The notes under the pieces are model-generated. The model did not search any database. It was not told the DNA's origin and worked only from the letters and a program-made list of their open reading frames with translations. 64,000 nt of DNA from Acidobacteriota bacterium (GTDB taxonomy: Bacteria > Acidobacteriota > Terriglobia > Terriglobales > Acidobacteriaceae), in assembly GCA_013289875.1 (NCBI GenBank), contig JABCZC010000009.1, positions 1-64,000 of the forward strand, read 5' to 3'. Both the position numbers and the translations under genes were made by a program. Below, one piece after another: positions 27,030-37,272 of this stretch (within the stretch, counting starts at the first letter, position 1; each line of letters opens with the position of its first letter).

Positions 27030-29165
27030 GTGAAACGTTTTCTCAGTAAGCTCTTCGTTGCATCCACCTCCTGCTCGCTCGCCTTTTGCGCAACGGCGCA
27101 AACCGCGCCCCCGCCGGTCACGCAGGCTCCGCACTTCTCCACCATCCTTTACGGAGCCGCCTACTACAGCGAATACAACCCCTACGAGCGCCTGGATAAA
27201 GACGTCGCCCTCATGCAGCAGGCCGGCCTCACCGTCGTGCGCATGGGCGAATCCACATGGAGTCTCTGGGAGCCCGAAGACGGCCACTTTGAATACGCCT
27301 GGATGGATCACGTCGTCGAGGCCATGGGCAAGGCCGGGATCAAGGTCATCATGGGCACCCCGACCTACTCCATTCCCACCTGGCTGTACCACGAGCATCC
27401 CGAAATCCTCGCCCGCCCTCTCGGCGGCGCTGAAACCTTCTACGGCATGCGCCAGAACATGGACATCGACAGCCCCGTCTATCGCTATTACGCCCAGCGC
27501 CTCATTCGTAATATGGTCGAGCACTACCGCAACAATCCCACTGTCATCGGATGGCAGATCGACAACGAAACCCACTCCTACGACGCCTCCAACAACGACG
27601 TCTTCGTTGGCTTCGTCAATCACTTGAAAAAGAAGTTCGGCACCACCGACGCCCTCAATAAAGCCTGGGGACTCAACTACTGGGGCCAGGACGTCAACGG
27701 CTGGGAGAACATGCCCACCCGCGACAGCACCATCAGCACCGGATACAAACTCGAGTGGTCGCGCTGGCAGCAGATGCGCGTCACCGACTTTCTCGCCTGG
27801 CAGGCCGCCCTCGTCCGCGAATACCGCCGCCCCGACCAGTTCGTGATGCAGGATTTCGCCGGAGCCATGCATACAGACGTCAACGAATTCGAGATCGCCA
27901 GATATCTCGACGTCTCCGGCACTAACCCCTATCACGGCACGCAGGACCACATGGATGGAGCGGCACAGGCGCTCGTCGGCGATTACATCCGCTCGCTCCG
28001 GCACCAGAACTATCTCGTCACCGAAACCAACGCCCAAACCATCGGCTGGGATTCCGGCTTCCAGTATCCGCCTTATGACGGCCAGATCCGCCTCGACGTT
28101 TACACTCACATCTCCAGCGGAGCCAACATGGTCGAGTACTGGCACTGGTCTTCGATCCCTTCAGGGCAGGAAGTCTACTGGAAGGGCGTTCTCGGCCACG
28201 ATCTCGAGCCCAACCGCGTCTACGCCGAAGTCTCGCGCACGGCGCACGAGCTCCAGAAGATCGGCCCACAGCTCGCGAACATGAAGATCACCAACCAGGT
28301 CGCGATCCTCTACAGCATCGACTCCTGGAATGGCCTGAATGCCATGCCCTTCGCGCACCAGCCTCCGGTAGCCTGGCACTCTGACCTCGCCACGGCAGAC
28401 TACGTCGGCCTCGTCCGCCAGTTCCACCACGTGCTCTACAACGCCAACATCGGCTGCGACTTCGTATTTCCCGAAGATCCCGACTTCTCGCGGTACAAGG
28501 TCCTCATCGTCCCCGCGCTCTACGTCGCCGACGACGCGCTGCTCCAGAAAATCTCCGACTACGTCAAGCAGGGCGGCCACGTCCTCATGACCTTCAAGAG
28601 CGGATTCACCAACGAGAACAACGCCATCCGCTGGGTGCGCGCTCCCGGACCGTTGCGCGAAGCCGCCGGCTTCAGCTACCAGGAATTCTCCAATCTCGAA
28701 AAGCCGCTCGCACTCAAGGGCGACCCCTACAAGGCCGGCGATGAAAACCAAGTCATGTACTGGGCCGAGTTCCTCATGCCCAACCATGCCAAGACCCTCG
28801 CGACCTATGACCATCCTTTCTATGGACAGTGGCCCGCAATAACACAGAACCAGTACGGTTCCGGCACCCTTACCTATGAGGGAACATTCCTCTCCAACAC
28901 GCTGCAGAAGGCCGTCGTCCTTGACGTACTCCGTCAAGCCGGCCTCACCGGACCTGCCCAGCAGTTACCGCCGGCCGTACGCGAGAAAGATGGCGTGAGC
29001 GCCTCCGGAAAGAACATTCACTATTACCTGAACTACTCCGGCAATCCGCAGACGTTTGCGTACTCACACGGCTCCGGCTCCGATTTGCTCACTGGCAAGA
29101 CGGTAGCTTCGTCCGACCAGCTCACGATCGGACCCTGGGACCTCGCCATCATCGAGGAGCCTTAG
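27030..29165 (+). CDS. secreted beta-galactosidase, GH42
   Basis: YGAAYYSEYNPYERLDKDVALMQQAGLTVVRMGESTWSLWEPEDGHFEYAWMD, VIGWQIDNETHSY, LVTETNAQTIGW; GTG at 27030 after AAGGA (ORF also open from ATG 26991). Confidence 0.9.
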   Translation: MKRFLSKLFVASTSCSLAFCATAQTAPPPVTQAPHFSTILYGAAYYSEYNPYERLDKDVALMQQAGLTVVRMGESTWSLWEPEDGHFEYAWMDHVVEAMGKAGIKVIMGTPTYSIPTWLYHEHPEILARPLGGAETFYGMRQNMDIDSPVYRYYAQRLIRNMVEHYRNNPTVIGWQIDNETHSYDASNNDVFVGFVNHLKKKFGTTDALNKAWGLNYWGQDVNGWENMPTRDSTISTGYKLEWSRWQQMRVTDFLAWQAALVREYRRPDQFVMQDFAGAMHTDVNEFEIARYLDVSGTNPYHGTQDHMDGAAQALVGDYIRSLRHQNYLVTETNAQTIGWDSGFQYPPYDGQIRLDVYTHISSGANMVEYWHWSSIPSGQEVYWKGVLGHDLEPNRVYAEVSRTAHELQKIGPQLANMKITNQVAILYSIDSWNGLNAMPFAHQPPVAWHSDLATADYVGLVRQFHHVLYNANIGCDFVFPEDPDFSRYKVLIVPALYVADDALLQKISDYVKQGGHVLMTFKSGFTNENNAIRWVRAPGPLREAAGFSYQEFSNLEKPLALKGDPYKAGDENQVMYWAEFLMPNHAKTLATYDHPFYGQWPAITQNQYGSGTLTYEGTFLSNTLQKAVVLDVLRQAGLTGPAQQLPPAVREKDGVSASGKNIHYYLNYSGNPQTFAYSHGSGSDLLTGKTVASSDQLTIGPWDLAIIEEP

Positions 29166-29263
29166 GACAGACCTGCAGAAAAATTCAGGATGAATACTGT
29201 AGTTCCCGGGGTGTGTGAGAGCCGGGCAGAAGCCTATGGTGTAACTAGCCGAAAGGAGACACC

Positions 29264-29731
29264 GTGACCATCCGCCCGCCCCTCCCTCCCTTCACCCGCG
29301 AGACCGCGATTCAGAAAGTACGCCTGGCAGAAGATGGCTGGAATTCTCGTGATCCGGAAAAAGTGGCCCTCGCGTATGCGCTCGATTCCCGCTGGCGAAA
29401 CCGCGCCGAATTCGTGAACGGAAGGCAGGACATCATCGCTTTCCTTACGCGCAAGTGGGCAAAGGAGCTCGATTACCGTTTGATCAAGGAGCTTTGGGCC
29501 TTTGACGGAAATCGCATCGCAGTGCGCTTCGCGTATGAATGGCACGATGACTCAGGCAATTGGTATCGGTCGTACGGAAACGAAAACTGGGAATTCAACG
29601 ATGACGGACTGATGCGAACGAGGCACGCATGCATCAACGACCTGCCGATCAAGGAATCTGACCGCAAATATCATTGGCCGCTTGGACGCCGCCCGGACGG
29701 CCATCCCGGATTAAGCGACCTCGGACTCTGA
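29264..29731 (+). CDS. DUF1348 / nuclear transport factor 2-like protein
   Basis: [78 protein letters not shown]. Confidence 0.9.
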   Translation: MTIRPPLPPFTRETAIQKVRLAEDGWNSRDPEKVALAYALDSRWRNRAEFVNGRQDIIAFLTRKWAKELDYRLIKELWAFDGNRIAVRFAYEWHDDSGNWYRSYGNENWEFNDDGLMRTRHACINDLPIKESDRKYHWPLGRRPDGHPGLSDLGL

Positions 29732-29779
29732 ATTCTCACCACGCCTTTACGTCAACTTGACAGCAGTAAGGACAAATCT

Positions 29780-30175
29780 ATGACACTCGGGAAAGACAAC
29801 GGAATAGTTCAGATACACAGCAATCACTCGGTCGATCAGACAGTAGAGAAGCTCAAGGCGATTCTGCAAGCCAAGGGAGTCACTCTCTTCGCCCTTGTCG
29901 ACCACAGCGGAGAAGCGGAAAAGGTGGGAATGACGATGCCTCCCACGAAGCTGCTGATCTTCGGGAGCCCTAAGGCCGGCACTCCATTGATGTTGGCTGC
30001 TCCCAGCATCGCGATCGATCTGCCGCTCAAGATCCTGGTCGCAGAAGATAGCCACGGAAAGGTCTGGATTTCCTACAACAGTCCGGAATATCTCCAGGAG
30101 CGGCATAACCTGCCGAAGGATCTGCTGCAAAACATCACAGTCGTGGGTACATTGGCAGCAAAAGCGGGCGAATAG
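29780..30175 (+). CDS. DUF302 domain-containing protein
   Basis: SVDQTVEKLKAILQAKGVTLFALVDHSGEAEKVGMTMPPTKLLIFGSPKAGTPLM. Confidence 0.92.
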   Translation: MTLGKDNGIVQIHSNHSVDQTVEKLKAILQAKGVTLFALVDHSGEAEKVGMTMPPTKLLIFGSPKAGTPLMLAAPSIAIDLPLKILVAEDSHGKVWISYNSPEYLQERHNLPKDLLQNITVVGTLAAKAGE

Positions 30176-30195
30176 CTCACGCAAATCAACGGTCG

Positions 30196-30831
30196 ATGGT
30201 ATCAACTCAAAACGGAGAATCATCTGTGAGAAAGGTTGCCGAGCACATCGACGGATACACCTATGGAGCGGCCGAAGTTGCTGTCTCGCCCGTCTCGACG
30301 CAAGAACTCGAAAACTTAAAAGTCAGCGTGGGATTTACCGACGAAGACCAGCGATATTTAAAACTTGCCGGCGAGGTACTCGCGCACCAGACTCAGCAGA
30401 TCGTTCACCATTGGCGCAGTGACATCATTGCCGGCATTCCGAACCTCGCCCGGCACTCCCGCACGCCCGAAGGAGACGCAATCCCCGACTACCTAGCAAA
30501 GAGCAATCTCCGCTTTGAGCAATGGATTCTGGATACATGCCTGCGATCGTACGATCAGGACTGGATCAACTATCAACAGGAAATTGCGTTGCGGCACACG
30601 AGCCTCAAAAAAAATAAGGTCGACGGCGTTCGGTCGACACCGTATGTTCCGCTGCGGGACATCATCGCCTTTACTGCAGTGATGAACGAGACCATCAAGC
30701 CCTATCTCGCGGCCAAAGGACATTCGGTCGAAGAGGTGGACAAGATGCATCGAGCCTGGTGTAAGTCCTTGCAATTGCAGGTAGCACTCTGGACCCGGCC
30801 GTATACCAACTCCGGGCTAGAGGAGTGGTAA
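30196..30831 (+). CDS. protoglobin family (globin-sensor-like) protein
   Basis: TDEDQRYLKLAGEVLAHQTQQIVHHWRSDIIAG...WINYQQEIALRHTSLKKNKVDGV...VPLRDIIAFTAVMNETIKPYL; GTG at 30226 is an alternative start. Confidence 0.85.
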   Translation: MVSTQNGESSVRKVAEHIDGYTYGAAEVAVSPVSTQELENLKVSVGFTDEDQRYLKLAGEVLAHQTQQIVHHWRSDIIAGIPNLARHSRTPEGDAIPDYLAKSNLRFEQWILDTCLRSYDQDWINYQQEIALRHTSLKKNKVDGVRSTPYVPLRDIIAFTAVMNETIKPYLAAKGHSVEEVDKMHRAWCKSLQLQVALWTRPYTNSGLEEW

Positions 30832-30858
30832 TGCGCCCGGACGCCAAGCTTCGCGTAG

Positions 30859-31062
30859 CTAAAGCTGGGTGAGGCCTGATCCCTGTTTCCTGCTCCCTGA
30901 CCCCTCTTCCGTGTTCCGCCATGGACAATGCCGGCAACCCGACCCGCAGCAGTATCCTCGCTTTCGGTGATAGGCCTCGGTAAAAACCAGGTAGGGACCA
31001 TCCATGTAATAGTCTTCGCCTTCCACCAGCGGCTGAGCGTTTTCAGGCAAGCGCGCCACCCT
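30859..31062 (-). CDS. DUF5522 domain-containing small Cys-rich protein
   Basis: LVEGEDYYMDGPYLVFTEAYHRKRGYCCGSGCRHCPW; overlaps the 3' end of lhr; start uncertain (ORF open to 31098). Confidence 0.75.
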   Translation of the reverse strand, partial: RVARLPENAQPLVEGEDYYMDGPYLVFTEAYHRKRGYCCGSGCRHCPWRNTEEGSGSRKQGSGLTQL

Positions 31063-34000
31063 CAATCGTCGGCGGCAACGCAAACAGGCGGCTTGCAATC
31101 GGAGTCTCGTCAGGCACGGCAGTACTCGCCGGTGCAGCAGGCAATGGATATGTCACCGTCTTGCCCGGAATGCATGCAACGCGCTCACCCGGAATCACCA
31201 CCGCAACCAGGTTCATCGGATCGGCAGCGGCAAACGTAATCGGCGCTCGCTGCCCCGCGTCTTTCAGACGCAGTTCACGCAACGACTCCAGCGCCTCCGG
31301 CAGCGCGAACTGCTCGCCGCCAAACCCCGACACAAACCGTCCGCCGCGCACTACGCCCCGCGCTTCCAGTCGCCGATACATCCAGAGCAGGTCCCTCCAG
31401 CGCGGCATCGCGGTCTCGCGCTCCATCAAATCGCGAAAGACTACGCCGTAGCGCCGCAGCAGCGCCATGCACGCCGACTCCACCTGCGCCTCGCGCCGCA
31501 CCGCGGCCTCGCCCACCGTCTCCTGCACAGGATTCGACATACACAACATGCTCCAGCGCCCCGCCGCGTTGCGGGAATGTGCCGCGGGCTTCACCCGGGC
31601 CGGGCTTGCGAACATTTGCTTCCTGCGCGGATCGACCAGCATACGCAGGCAGTCGAATCCATCCGCCGTCACCAGGCCCGCTGCGACCAGTTCCCAAAGC
31701 GCATGGCTGACGTCATCTGCTGGCGCGCCCAGCACCCGGGCAATATCGCCCGGAAACATCGCGCCGCGCTCTCCCAGATGTGATCGCAGCTTGTTGGCAA
31801 GCTCGCTGAGCGAGACTGTGAGATTCGCCTCCGGAATTTGTCTCTGTGACAGGCACAAATCCATCCACAGTGCCTCCTCCCTCAGGAAAAACGTAATCGG
31901 AGCCATGCCCGTGGGGATAATCCTCTTCGGCCCCCCGCTCTCAACCGAGGCAAATGCGGGATGCGGCGAAATGCGTCCCCAGCCGACCACGCCCGTCAGC
32001 GTGAGGGTATCCAGCCAGCGCGGATCGTAATTTGCCACTCTCTGCGGAAAAATCGACCGCTCCCACTCAACCGCCGGAGCCTCAAAGCCCTCCAACCCGC
32101 GAATCGTTTCGAGCAATCCCGGCTCGCCCGTGAGCTGCCTCTGTGCGCCGAGATGCTGCCAATCGAGCACCCACCGCATGTAGTCTGCCGGACTTACGGG
32201 AGCCACCTGCTTGCGCAGCGAGTGCAGCGTGCGTTTGTGGATGCGTTGCAGCAATCGCCGCTCGCACCACTCCACATCTTCCTCCGCAATCGCACCCGCC
32301 GTCGGCGAAGTCTCGAAGCAACCCCGCAGAATCGTTCCCGACATCTCCAGACGCAGCATCTGCTTCCATATATCGCCAGCACGCACGCCCAGCCGGTCGC
32401 CGAGACAACGCGAAGTCACCGGCCCGAGCAGCGCCATCCATCCCCGAACGGCTGTGCGCAGAACATCTTCAGCAGTGGTGTGAACAGCGGCAATCGCCGC
32501 TACCTCGTGAGCGAAGCCAGCCTCCGGCCACAGCATGCGAAGATCTTCTACCCGTTCCACCGCGACGAAATAATTCCGATTACCCGCCCAGGCAAGCGTC
32601 CCACGCCCCTGGCGCTCCAGCCGCGCGTACCACTCTCCCCACTCAGCCGTGCGCGCATCGGCCGCAATCTCGTCCGGAACAATAATCAACGAACACAGCA
32701 GATCGTGAAACTCGTGCTCGTCCCGCGAATCCGGCCACACCTGCTCGCGAACCTCCGCAATCGCGTCGGGAGAGAGCCGTCCCGCCTCGCCCAGTTCCTT
32801 ATCCGGAAGCTGACCGCGCATCGCCACCGCCCGCGCACGTCGCTCCTCCAGCGGCGCATCGTCAAGATAGGCATACGGATTCGCGTTCAGCAGCTCATGT
32901 GAAAACACCGACGGCGTGGTCGTATCCACCGCCAGGCAGCGGATGCGTCCATCGTGCATCGCCTCGAGAACTGCCTTCAATCCTTCGAGGTCCATTGCCT
33001 CGCCGAGCACATCTCGCATTACTTCGCGCACCAGAAGATGGTCCGGGATTTGAATATCGCCCTCAATGTTCTCTTGGCACGCCGCAACCTGTGGAAAAAC
33101 GCTGGCCAGCAGATCGTCCGAGCGCATTCTCTGGATTTGCGGAGCCACCTTCTTGCCCTTTTGAAACCGTAACAGTTGCAAACTGCGGCTGGCATCCCAG
33201 CGCCATCGCGCCTTGAAGATCGGCGAGGCCAGCGAAGCCTGCTCCAGCAGTTCCGTCACTGTATGCGTGGTCAGGAAGTGAAATACATCACTGAGCGGAA
33301 AGCTGTGCTGCTCGGCCAGCGAGATATTTAGCCCGTTATCCGTGGCCGCCGCCTGCAATTCAAAATTGAATCCCCGGCAGAAGCGTTTGCGCAGCGCGAG
33401 ACCCCAGGCCTTGTTGATCCGCCCGCCAAATGGCGCATGCAGAATCAACTGCATGCCGCCGCCCTCGTCAAAAAATCGTTCTGCAACAATGGTAGTTACA
33501 GATGGAACCGTCCCCAGCACAGCCCGCCCCGCAGCGACGTACCCAATCATCTGCTCCGCGGCGCAATCGTCGACCGCGCATGCCTCTTTCAACCAGGCCA
33601 CCGTCTCCGCAACTTCCGGATCCGATTGACTGATATATCCCGGCGCAACTTCTTTCGTTCTGTGGTCAATCTCCTCACGCAGCTCCGACACGAACTCCGA
33701 CAGCTCCATCGTCCGCTGCGGAGCCTCGCCCGTCCAGAACGGTACCGACGGCGGCTGCCCATGCGCATCTTCAACCAGCACTCGCCCGCTGTTGGACTCG
33801 ACCCGCTGAATGCGCCAGCTAGTATTGCCCAGCAGAATGATGTCGCCCGGCGATGACTCGACGGCGAAATCCTCGTCGAGCGTCGCAATCTGAACCCCCT
33901 CCGGCTGCATGATCACCTGAAACAGCGGTGTATCCGGAATCGTTCCCCCATTTGTCACCGCCGCCAGCCTCGCTCCGCGTCTCGCCTGGATGCGCCCATG

Positions 34001-35497
34001 CACCCGGTCGCGCAGCAGATACGCGCCATGCCGTCCCCGGCTCGACTCGATACCCTCCGTCAGCAGGAACAGCGCCTCTTCAAACTCCTCCCAGCACAAG
34101 TCGCGATAGGGCTGCGCGCGCCGGAAAAGCTCGAACAGCCGCCGCTCCTCCCACGGCTCCGCCGCGCACGCCGCAACGATCTGCTGCATCAGCACATCCG
34201 CAGACTTTTTAGGAATCTCCAACCGGTCGAGCACCCCGCTCCGCATCGCTCGCACTAGCGCCGCCTGCTCCATCAGGTCGTCGCGTGTCGTCGCAAATAA
34301 TCGTCCCTTTGGAATCGCCCCGCGCCAGTGTCCCGCACGCCCCACCCGCTGCATGGCCGTGGCAATGGCTCGCGGTGTATTGATCTGGCACACCAGGTCC
34401 ACCGTCCCGATATCAATACCCAGCTCCAGCGACGCAGTCGCCACCAGGATGCGAATCTCGCCCGCTTTCAGCTTCCGCTCGGCCTCGTGCCGCAGCTTGC
34501 GCGAGAGACTCCCATGATGCGCCGAGACATTCTCCTCACCCAGCCGCTCAGCCAGCGCAAACGCCAGCCGCTCCACCATCTTTCGCGTGTTCACAAACAC
34601 CAGCGTGGAGCGATGCTCCAGCGCTAGCTCCGCCAGCCGCGTATGGACACTCTCCCAAATTGATTGCGTGGCCACTGCGCCAAGTTCATCTGACGGCACC
34701 TCTACGCGTAAATCCATCGCACGCCGCTGGCCCGCCTGCACAATCTCTACCTCGCCTGCGCGCTCCCCGGCCAGAAACTCTGCGACTAATTCAATGGGAT
34801 TTTGCGTCGCCGACAGACCAATCCTCTGCGGCGCATCATGCCCGCCTACAAAATCCGCCGCGTTCAGAGGATTCTCCCCGCACACCAGCGCGTCGAATCT
34901 CTCTAGCGTCAGCGCCAGATGCGAACCCCGCTTGTCATCGGCCACCGCGTGGATCTCATCCACGATCACCGTGCGCACCCGCCGCAGATTCTGCCGGCTC
35001 TTCTCTGACGTCAGCAGAATGTACAGCGACTCGGGAGTCGTCACTAGGATGTGCGGAGGCTGCTTCAGCATTGCCCTTCGCTCAGCGGGCAGCGTATCGC
35101 CAGTGCGAACCGCCGTCCTTATCGGCGCGCATAGATATCCCCGCTCCAGTGCGAGTTGCTGAATCTCGCGCAGCGGCGTCTCCAGATTCTTCTGCACGTC
35201 GTTTGAAAGCGCCTTCAGCGGCGAGACATACACGACCTCTGTCGCGCATTCCAGTCTGCCGTCAATTGCCTTTCTCAGCAGCCCATCGATCGCAATCAGA
35301 AACGCCGCGAGCGTCTTGCCCGAACCCGTAGGCGCGGAGATCAGCGTCGGCTTGCCCGCCAGAATATGCGGCCAACCCTGCTCCTGCGGCTCCGTTGGAG
35401 TTTGGAAGCGCCGCACAAACCACTCCCGCACCACCGGGTGCGCCCATTTGAGGCTCTCGGCAACAGCGTCGCGGAGAGGCAGCACAGGAGAAAGCAT
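31043..35497 (-). CDS. lhr: Lhr-family large DEAD/DEAH-box ATP-dependent helicase
   Basis: APTGSGKTLAAFL, VDEIHAVADDKRGSHLALTLERFDAL, LVATASLELGIDIGTVDLVCQINTPRAIATAMQRVGRAGH; 1484 aa. Confidence 0.95.
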   Translation of the reverse strand: MLSPVLPLRDAVAESLKWAHPVVREWFVRRFQTPTEPQEQGWPHILAGKPTLISAPTGSGKTLAAFLIAIDGLLRKAIDGRLECATEVVYVSPLKALSNDVQKNLETPLREIQQLALERGYLCAPIRTAVRTGDTLPAERRAMLKQPPHILVTTPESLYILLTSEKSRQNLRRVRTVIVDEIHAVADDKRGSHLALTLERFDALVCGENPLNAADFVGGHDAPQRIGLSATQNPIELVAEFLAGERAGEVEIVQAGQRRAMDLRVEVPSDELGAVATQSIWESVHTRLAELALEHRSTLVFVNTRKMVERLAFALAERLGEENVSAHHGSLSRKLRHEAERKLKAGEIRILVATASLELGIDIGTVDLVCQINTPRAIATAMQRVGRAGHWRGAIPKGRLFATTRDDLMEQAALVRAMRSGVLDRLEIPKKSADVLMQQIVAACAAEPWEERRLFELFRRAQPYRDLCWEEFEEALFLLTEGIESSRGRHGAYLLRDRVHGRIQARRGARLAAVTNGGTIPDTPLFQVIMQPEGVQIATLDEDFAVESSPGDIILLGNTSWRIQRVESNSGRVLVEDAHGQPPSVPFWTGEAPQRTMELSEFVSELREEIDHRTKEVAPGYISQSDPEVAETVAWLKEACAVDDCAAEQMIGYVAAGRAVLGTVPSVTTIVAERFFDEGGGMQLILHAPFGGRINKAWGLALRKRFCRGFNFELQAAATDNGLNISLAEQHSFPLSDVFHFLTTHTVTELLEQASLASPIFKARWRWDASRSLQLLRFQKGKKVAPQIQRMRSDDLLASVFPQVAACQENIEGDIQIPDHLLVREVMRDVLGEAMDLEGLKAVLEAMHDGRIRCLAVDTTTPSVFSHELLNANPYAYLDDAPLEERRARAVAMRGQLPDKELGEAGRLSPDAIAEVREQVWPDSRDEHEFHDLLCSLIIVPDEIAADARTAEWGEWYARLERQGRGTLAWAGNRNYFVAVERVEDLRMLWPEAGFAHEVAAIAAVHTTAEDVLRTAVRGWMALLGPVTSRCLGDRLGVRAGDIWKQMLRLEMSGTILRGCFETSPTAGAIAEEDVEWCERRLLQRIHKRTLHSLRKQVAPVSPADYMRWVLDWQHLGAQRQLTGEPGLLETIRGLEGFEAPAVEWERSIFPQRVANYDPRWLDTLTLTGVVGWGRISPHPAFASVESGGPKRIIPTGMAPITFFLREEALWMDLCLSQRQIPEANLTVSLSELANKLRSHLGERGAMFPGDIARVLGAPADDVSHALWELVAAGLVTADGFDCLRMLVDPRRKQMFASPARVKPAAHSRNAAGRWSMLCMSNPVQETVGEAAVRREAQVESACMALLRRYGVVFRDLMERETAMPRWRDLLWMYRRLEARGVVRGGRFVSGFGGEQFALPEALESLRELRLKDAGQRAPITFAAADPMNLVAVVIPGERVACIPGKTVTYPLPAAPASTAVPDETPIASRLFALPPTIEGGALA

Positions 35498-35640
35498 GCC
35501 TCATTCTAGTCCGATTTTCGTTTCCTCTTCGCCTGAACCTGTCCGCATTCTTAACAAAACCCTTACAACCCGCTTCCCCCATCTTTATGTCCGCCGCGCT
35601 CGAATAAGAGATGCCGGTTTCAAAGGCCGGCGGAGGAATC

Positions 35641-35874
35641 ATGGGTTCATTTCGTACATGCCGGCCGCTGCTCGTCGACGCCACGCAGTGCAAGGAAGAT
35701 CAAACCATCACCACCGATCTCGGCTTCCGCCACGTTAAGCCTGGTGACTGGGTCGTTCGCGGAGAAGACGGCGAGTGCTACATCGTCGACGACGCCTTTT
35801 TTCAGCGCACATTCACCCCGCTCCAAACCTGGCCCTGGGAAAACAACCAGGAGGCCCGCAACTACGGCTGCTGA
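35641..35874 (+). CDS. PGDYG-like small protein
   Basis: HVKPGDWVVRGEDGECYIVDDAFFQRTFTPL; GGAGG RBS before ATG. Confidence 0.65.
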   Translation: MGSFRTCRPLLVDATQCKEDQTITTDLGFRHVKPGDWVVRGEDGECYIVDDAFFQRTFTPLQTWPWENNQEARNYGC

Positions 35875-35916
35875 AGCCATCCGCTATCCCCGCGCCGGAA
35901 CGTAAGATGTGGAGAT

Positions 35917-37272
35917 ATGCCCACACCCGGCGCGCGACAATCTACACTATCCGCCTTCCGCGCCCCACTCACCATATTCTGGACCGGCCTCCTTATCCGC
36001 GTCCTCTACATCACCATCGCGCACACCTACCGCTTCAGCCCTTTTGAAGACCACTTCACCTTCGGCTACGAGATGGCTCGCGTCGCACGCGCCCTGGTCA
36101 CCGGCTATGGCTATGCCGACCCCTTCAGCGGACACACCGGCCCCACCTCCTGGGTGCCCCCACTCTATCCGCTGCTCATCGCCGCCGTCTTCAAGCTCAC
36201 CGGCGTCTACGCGCCGCTCTCCGCCTGGATTCTCCTCACCCTCAACAGCGTCTTCTCCGCAGCCACCGCGCTCGCCGTCTATGAAATCGCAGCGCGCTGT
36301 TACAACCGTAAAGTCGCCCTCTGGTCCGCGTGGATCTGGGCGCTCTATCCCGCGGCCATGCAATACGCCACACGCTGGGTGTGGGAAACATCGCTCACCA
36401 CCTTCCTCTTCACCGCCGTGCTCGTCCTGGCCCTGCGCATGCGCGCTGTCGGCGAAGCCGCTCCCGAACCCAAACGGCAAACCACCAGCCAATGGCTGCT
36501 CTTCGCGCTGCTCTGGGCGCTCATCGCGCTCTCCAACTCCACGCTGCTCCTCTTTCTCCCTGTCTGCGGCATCTGGCTCATCGACTCGAACAAACTGGGT
36601 GCCCCACCTTCGCGGGGCAAAGCGGAGCTAAAGTGGGTTCCTAGATCCGTGTACCTCGTCCGCGCTATCCTCGCCGCCATCCTCTTCCTCGCCTGCATCG
36701 CACCCTGGATCTACCGTAACTGGATCGCCCTGCACGCCTTCATCCCCATGCGCTCGAACCTCGGCGCAGAGCTCTATGCCGGAAACGGCCCCGGCTCCTA
36801 TGGATTTCGCTATGGAGCGCTCATCGGCCTGCCCGAGCAGGACGCGCAGCATCGCCTCTACGTCCGGCTCGGCGAGATCGCCTACGTCAAACAGCGCGGC
36901 GAGTTGGCCAAGGCCTGGATTCGCGCCCATCCCGAACGCTTCATCACCCTCTCGCTCAAACGCTTCTATTTCTTCTGGGCCAGCGTCCCGCATCCCTCGG
37001 ACAAGCACTGGCTCCTCGACTTCGTGCGGCAGGTGAACTACTGTCTGCCCTCAATCACCGGCATCCTTGGCCTTGTTCTCTCGCTTAGACAACGAATCCC
37101 AGCCTCAGGCCTCTTCACCTGGGCATTTGTGCTTCTCCCGGTTACGTATTACTTCGTCACCGTGGAAGCCCGCTTCCGCCATCCACTCGAACCGCTGATC
37201 GTCATCTTCTCTGTATATCTCTTCCAATCGGCAACGTCACACCCTCGCGCAAAAACATTGTTGTCATCCTGA
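35917..37272 (+). CDS. GT39-like (ArnT/PMT-type) membrane glycosyltransferase, paralog 1
   Basis: multi-TM; GHTGPTSWVPPLYPLLIAAVFKLTGVY, RSNLGAELYAGNGPGSYG; strongly similar to next gene. Confidence 0.82.
   Translation: MPTPGARQSTLSAFRAPLTIFWTGLLIRVLYITIAHTYRFSPFEDHFTFGYEMARVARALVTGYGYADPFSGHTGPTSWVPPLYPLLIAAVFKLTGVYAPLSAWILLTLNSVFSAATALAVYEIAARCYNRKVALWSAWIWALYPAAMQYATRWVWETSLTTFLFTAVLVLALRMRAVGEAAPEPKRQTTSQWLLFALLWALIALSNSTLLLFLPVCGIWLIDSNKLGAPPSRGKAELKWVPRSVYLVRAILAAILFLACIAPWIYRNWIALHAFIPMRSNLGAELYAGNGPGSYGFRYGALIGLPEQDAQHRLYVRLGEIAYVKQRGELAKAWIRAHPERFITLSLKRFYFFWASVPHPSDKHWLLDFVRQVNYCLPSITGILGLVLSLRQRIPASGLFTWAFVLLPVTYYFVTVEARFRHPLEPLIVIFSVYLFQSATSHPRAKTLLSS
36597..36650. repeat. intragenic palindromic repeat (copy 1)
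   Basis: gggtgCCCCACCTTcgcggggcaaagcggagctaAAGTGGGttcctagatcc, aligns with copy 2 in the paralog. Confidence 0.7.
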
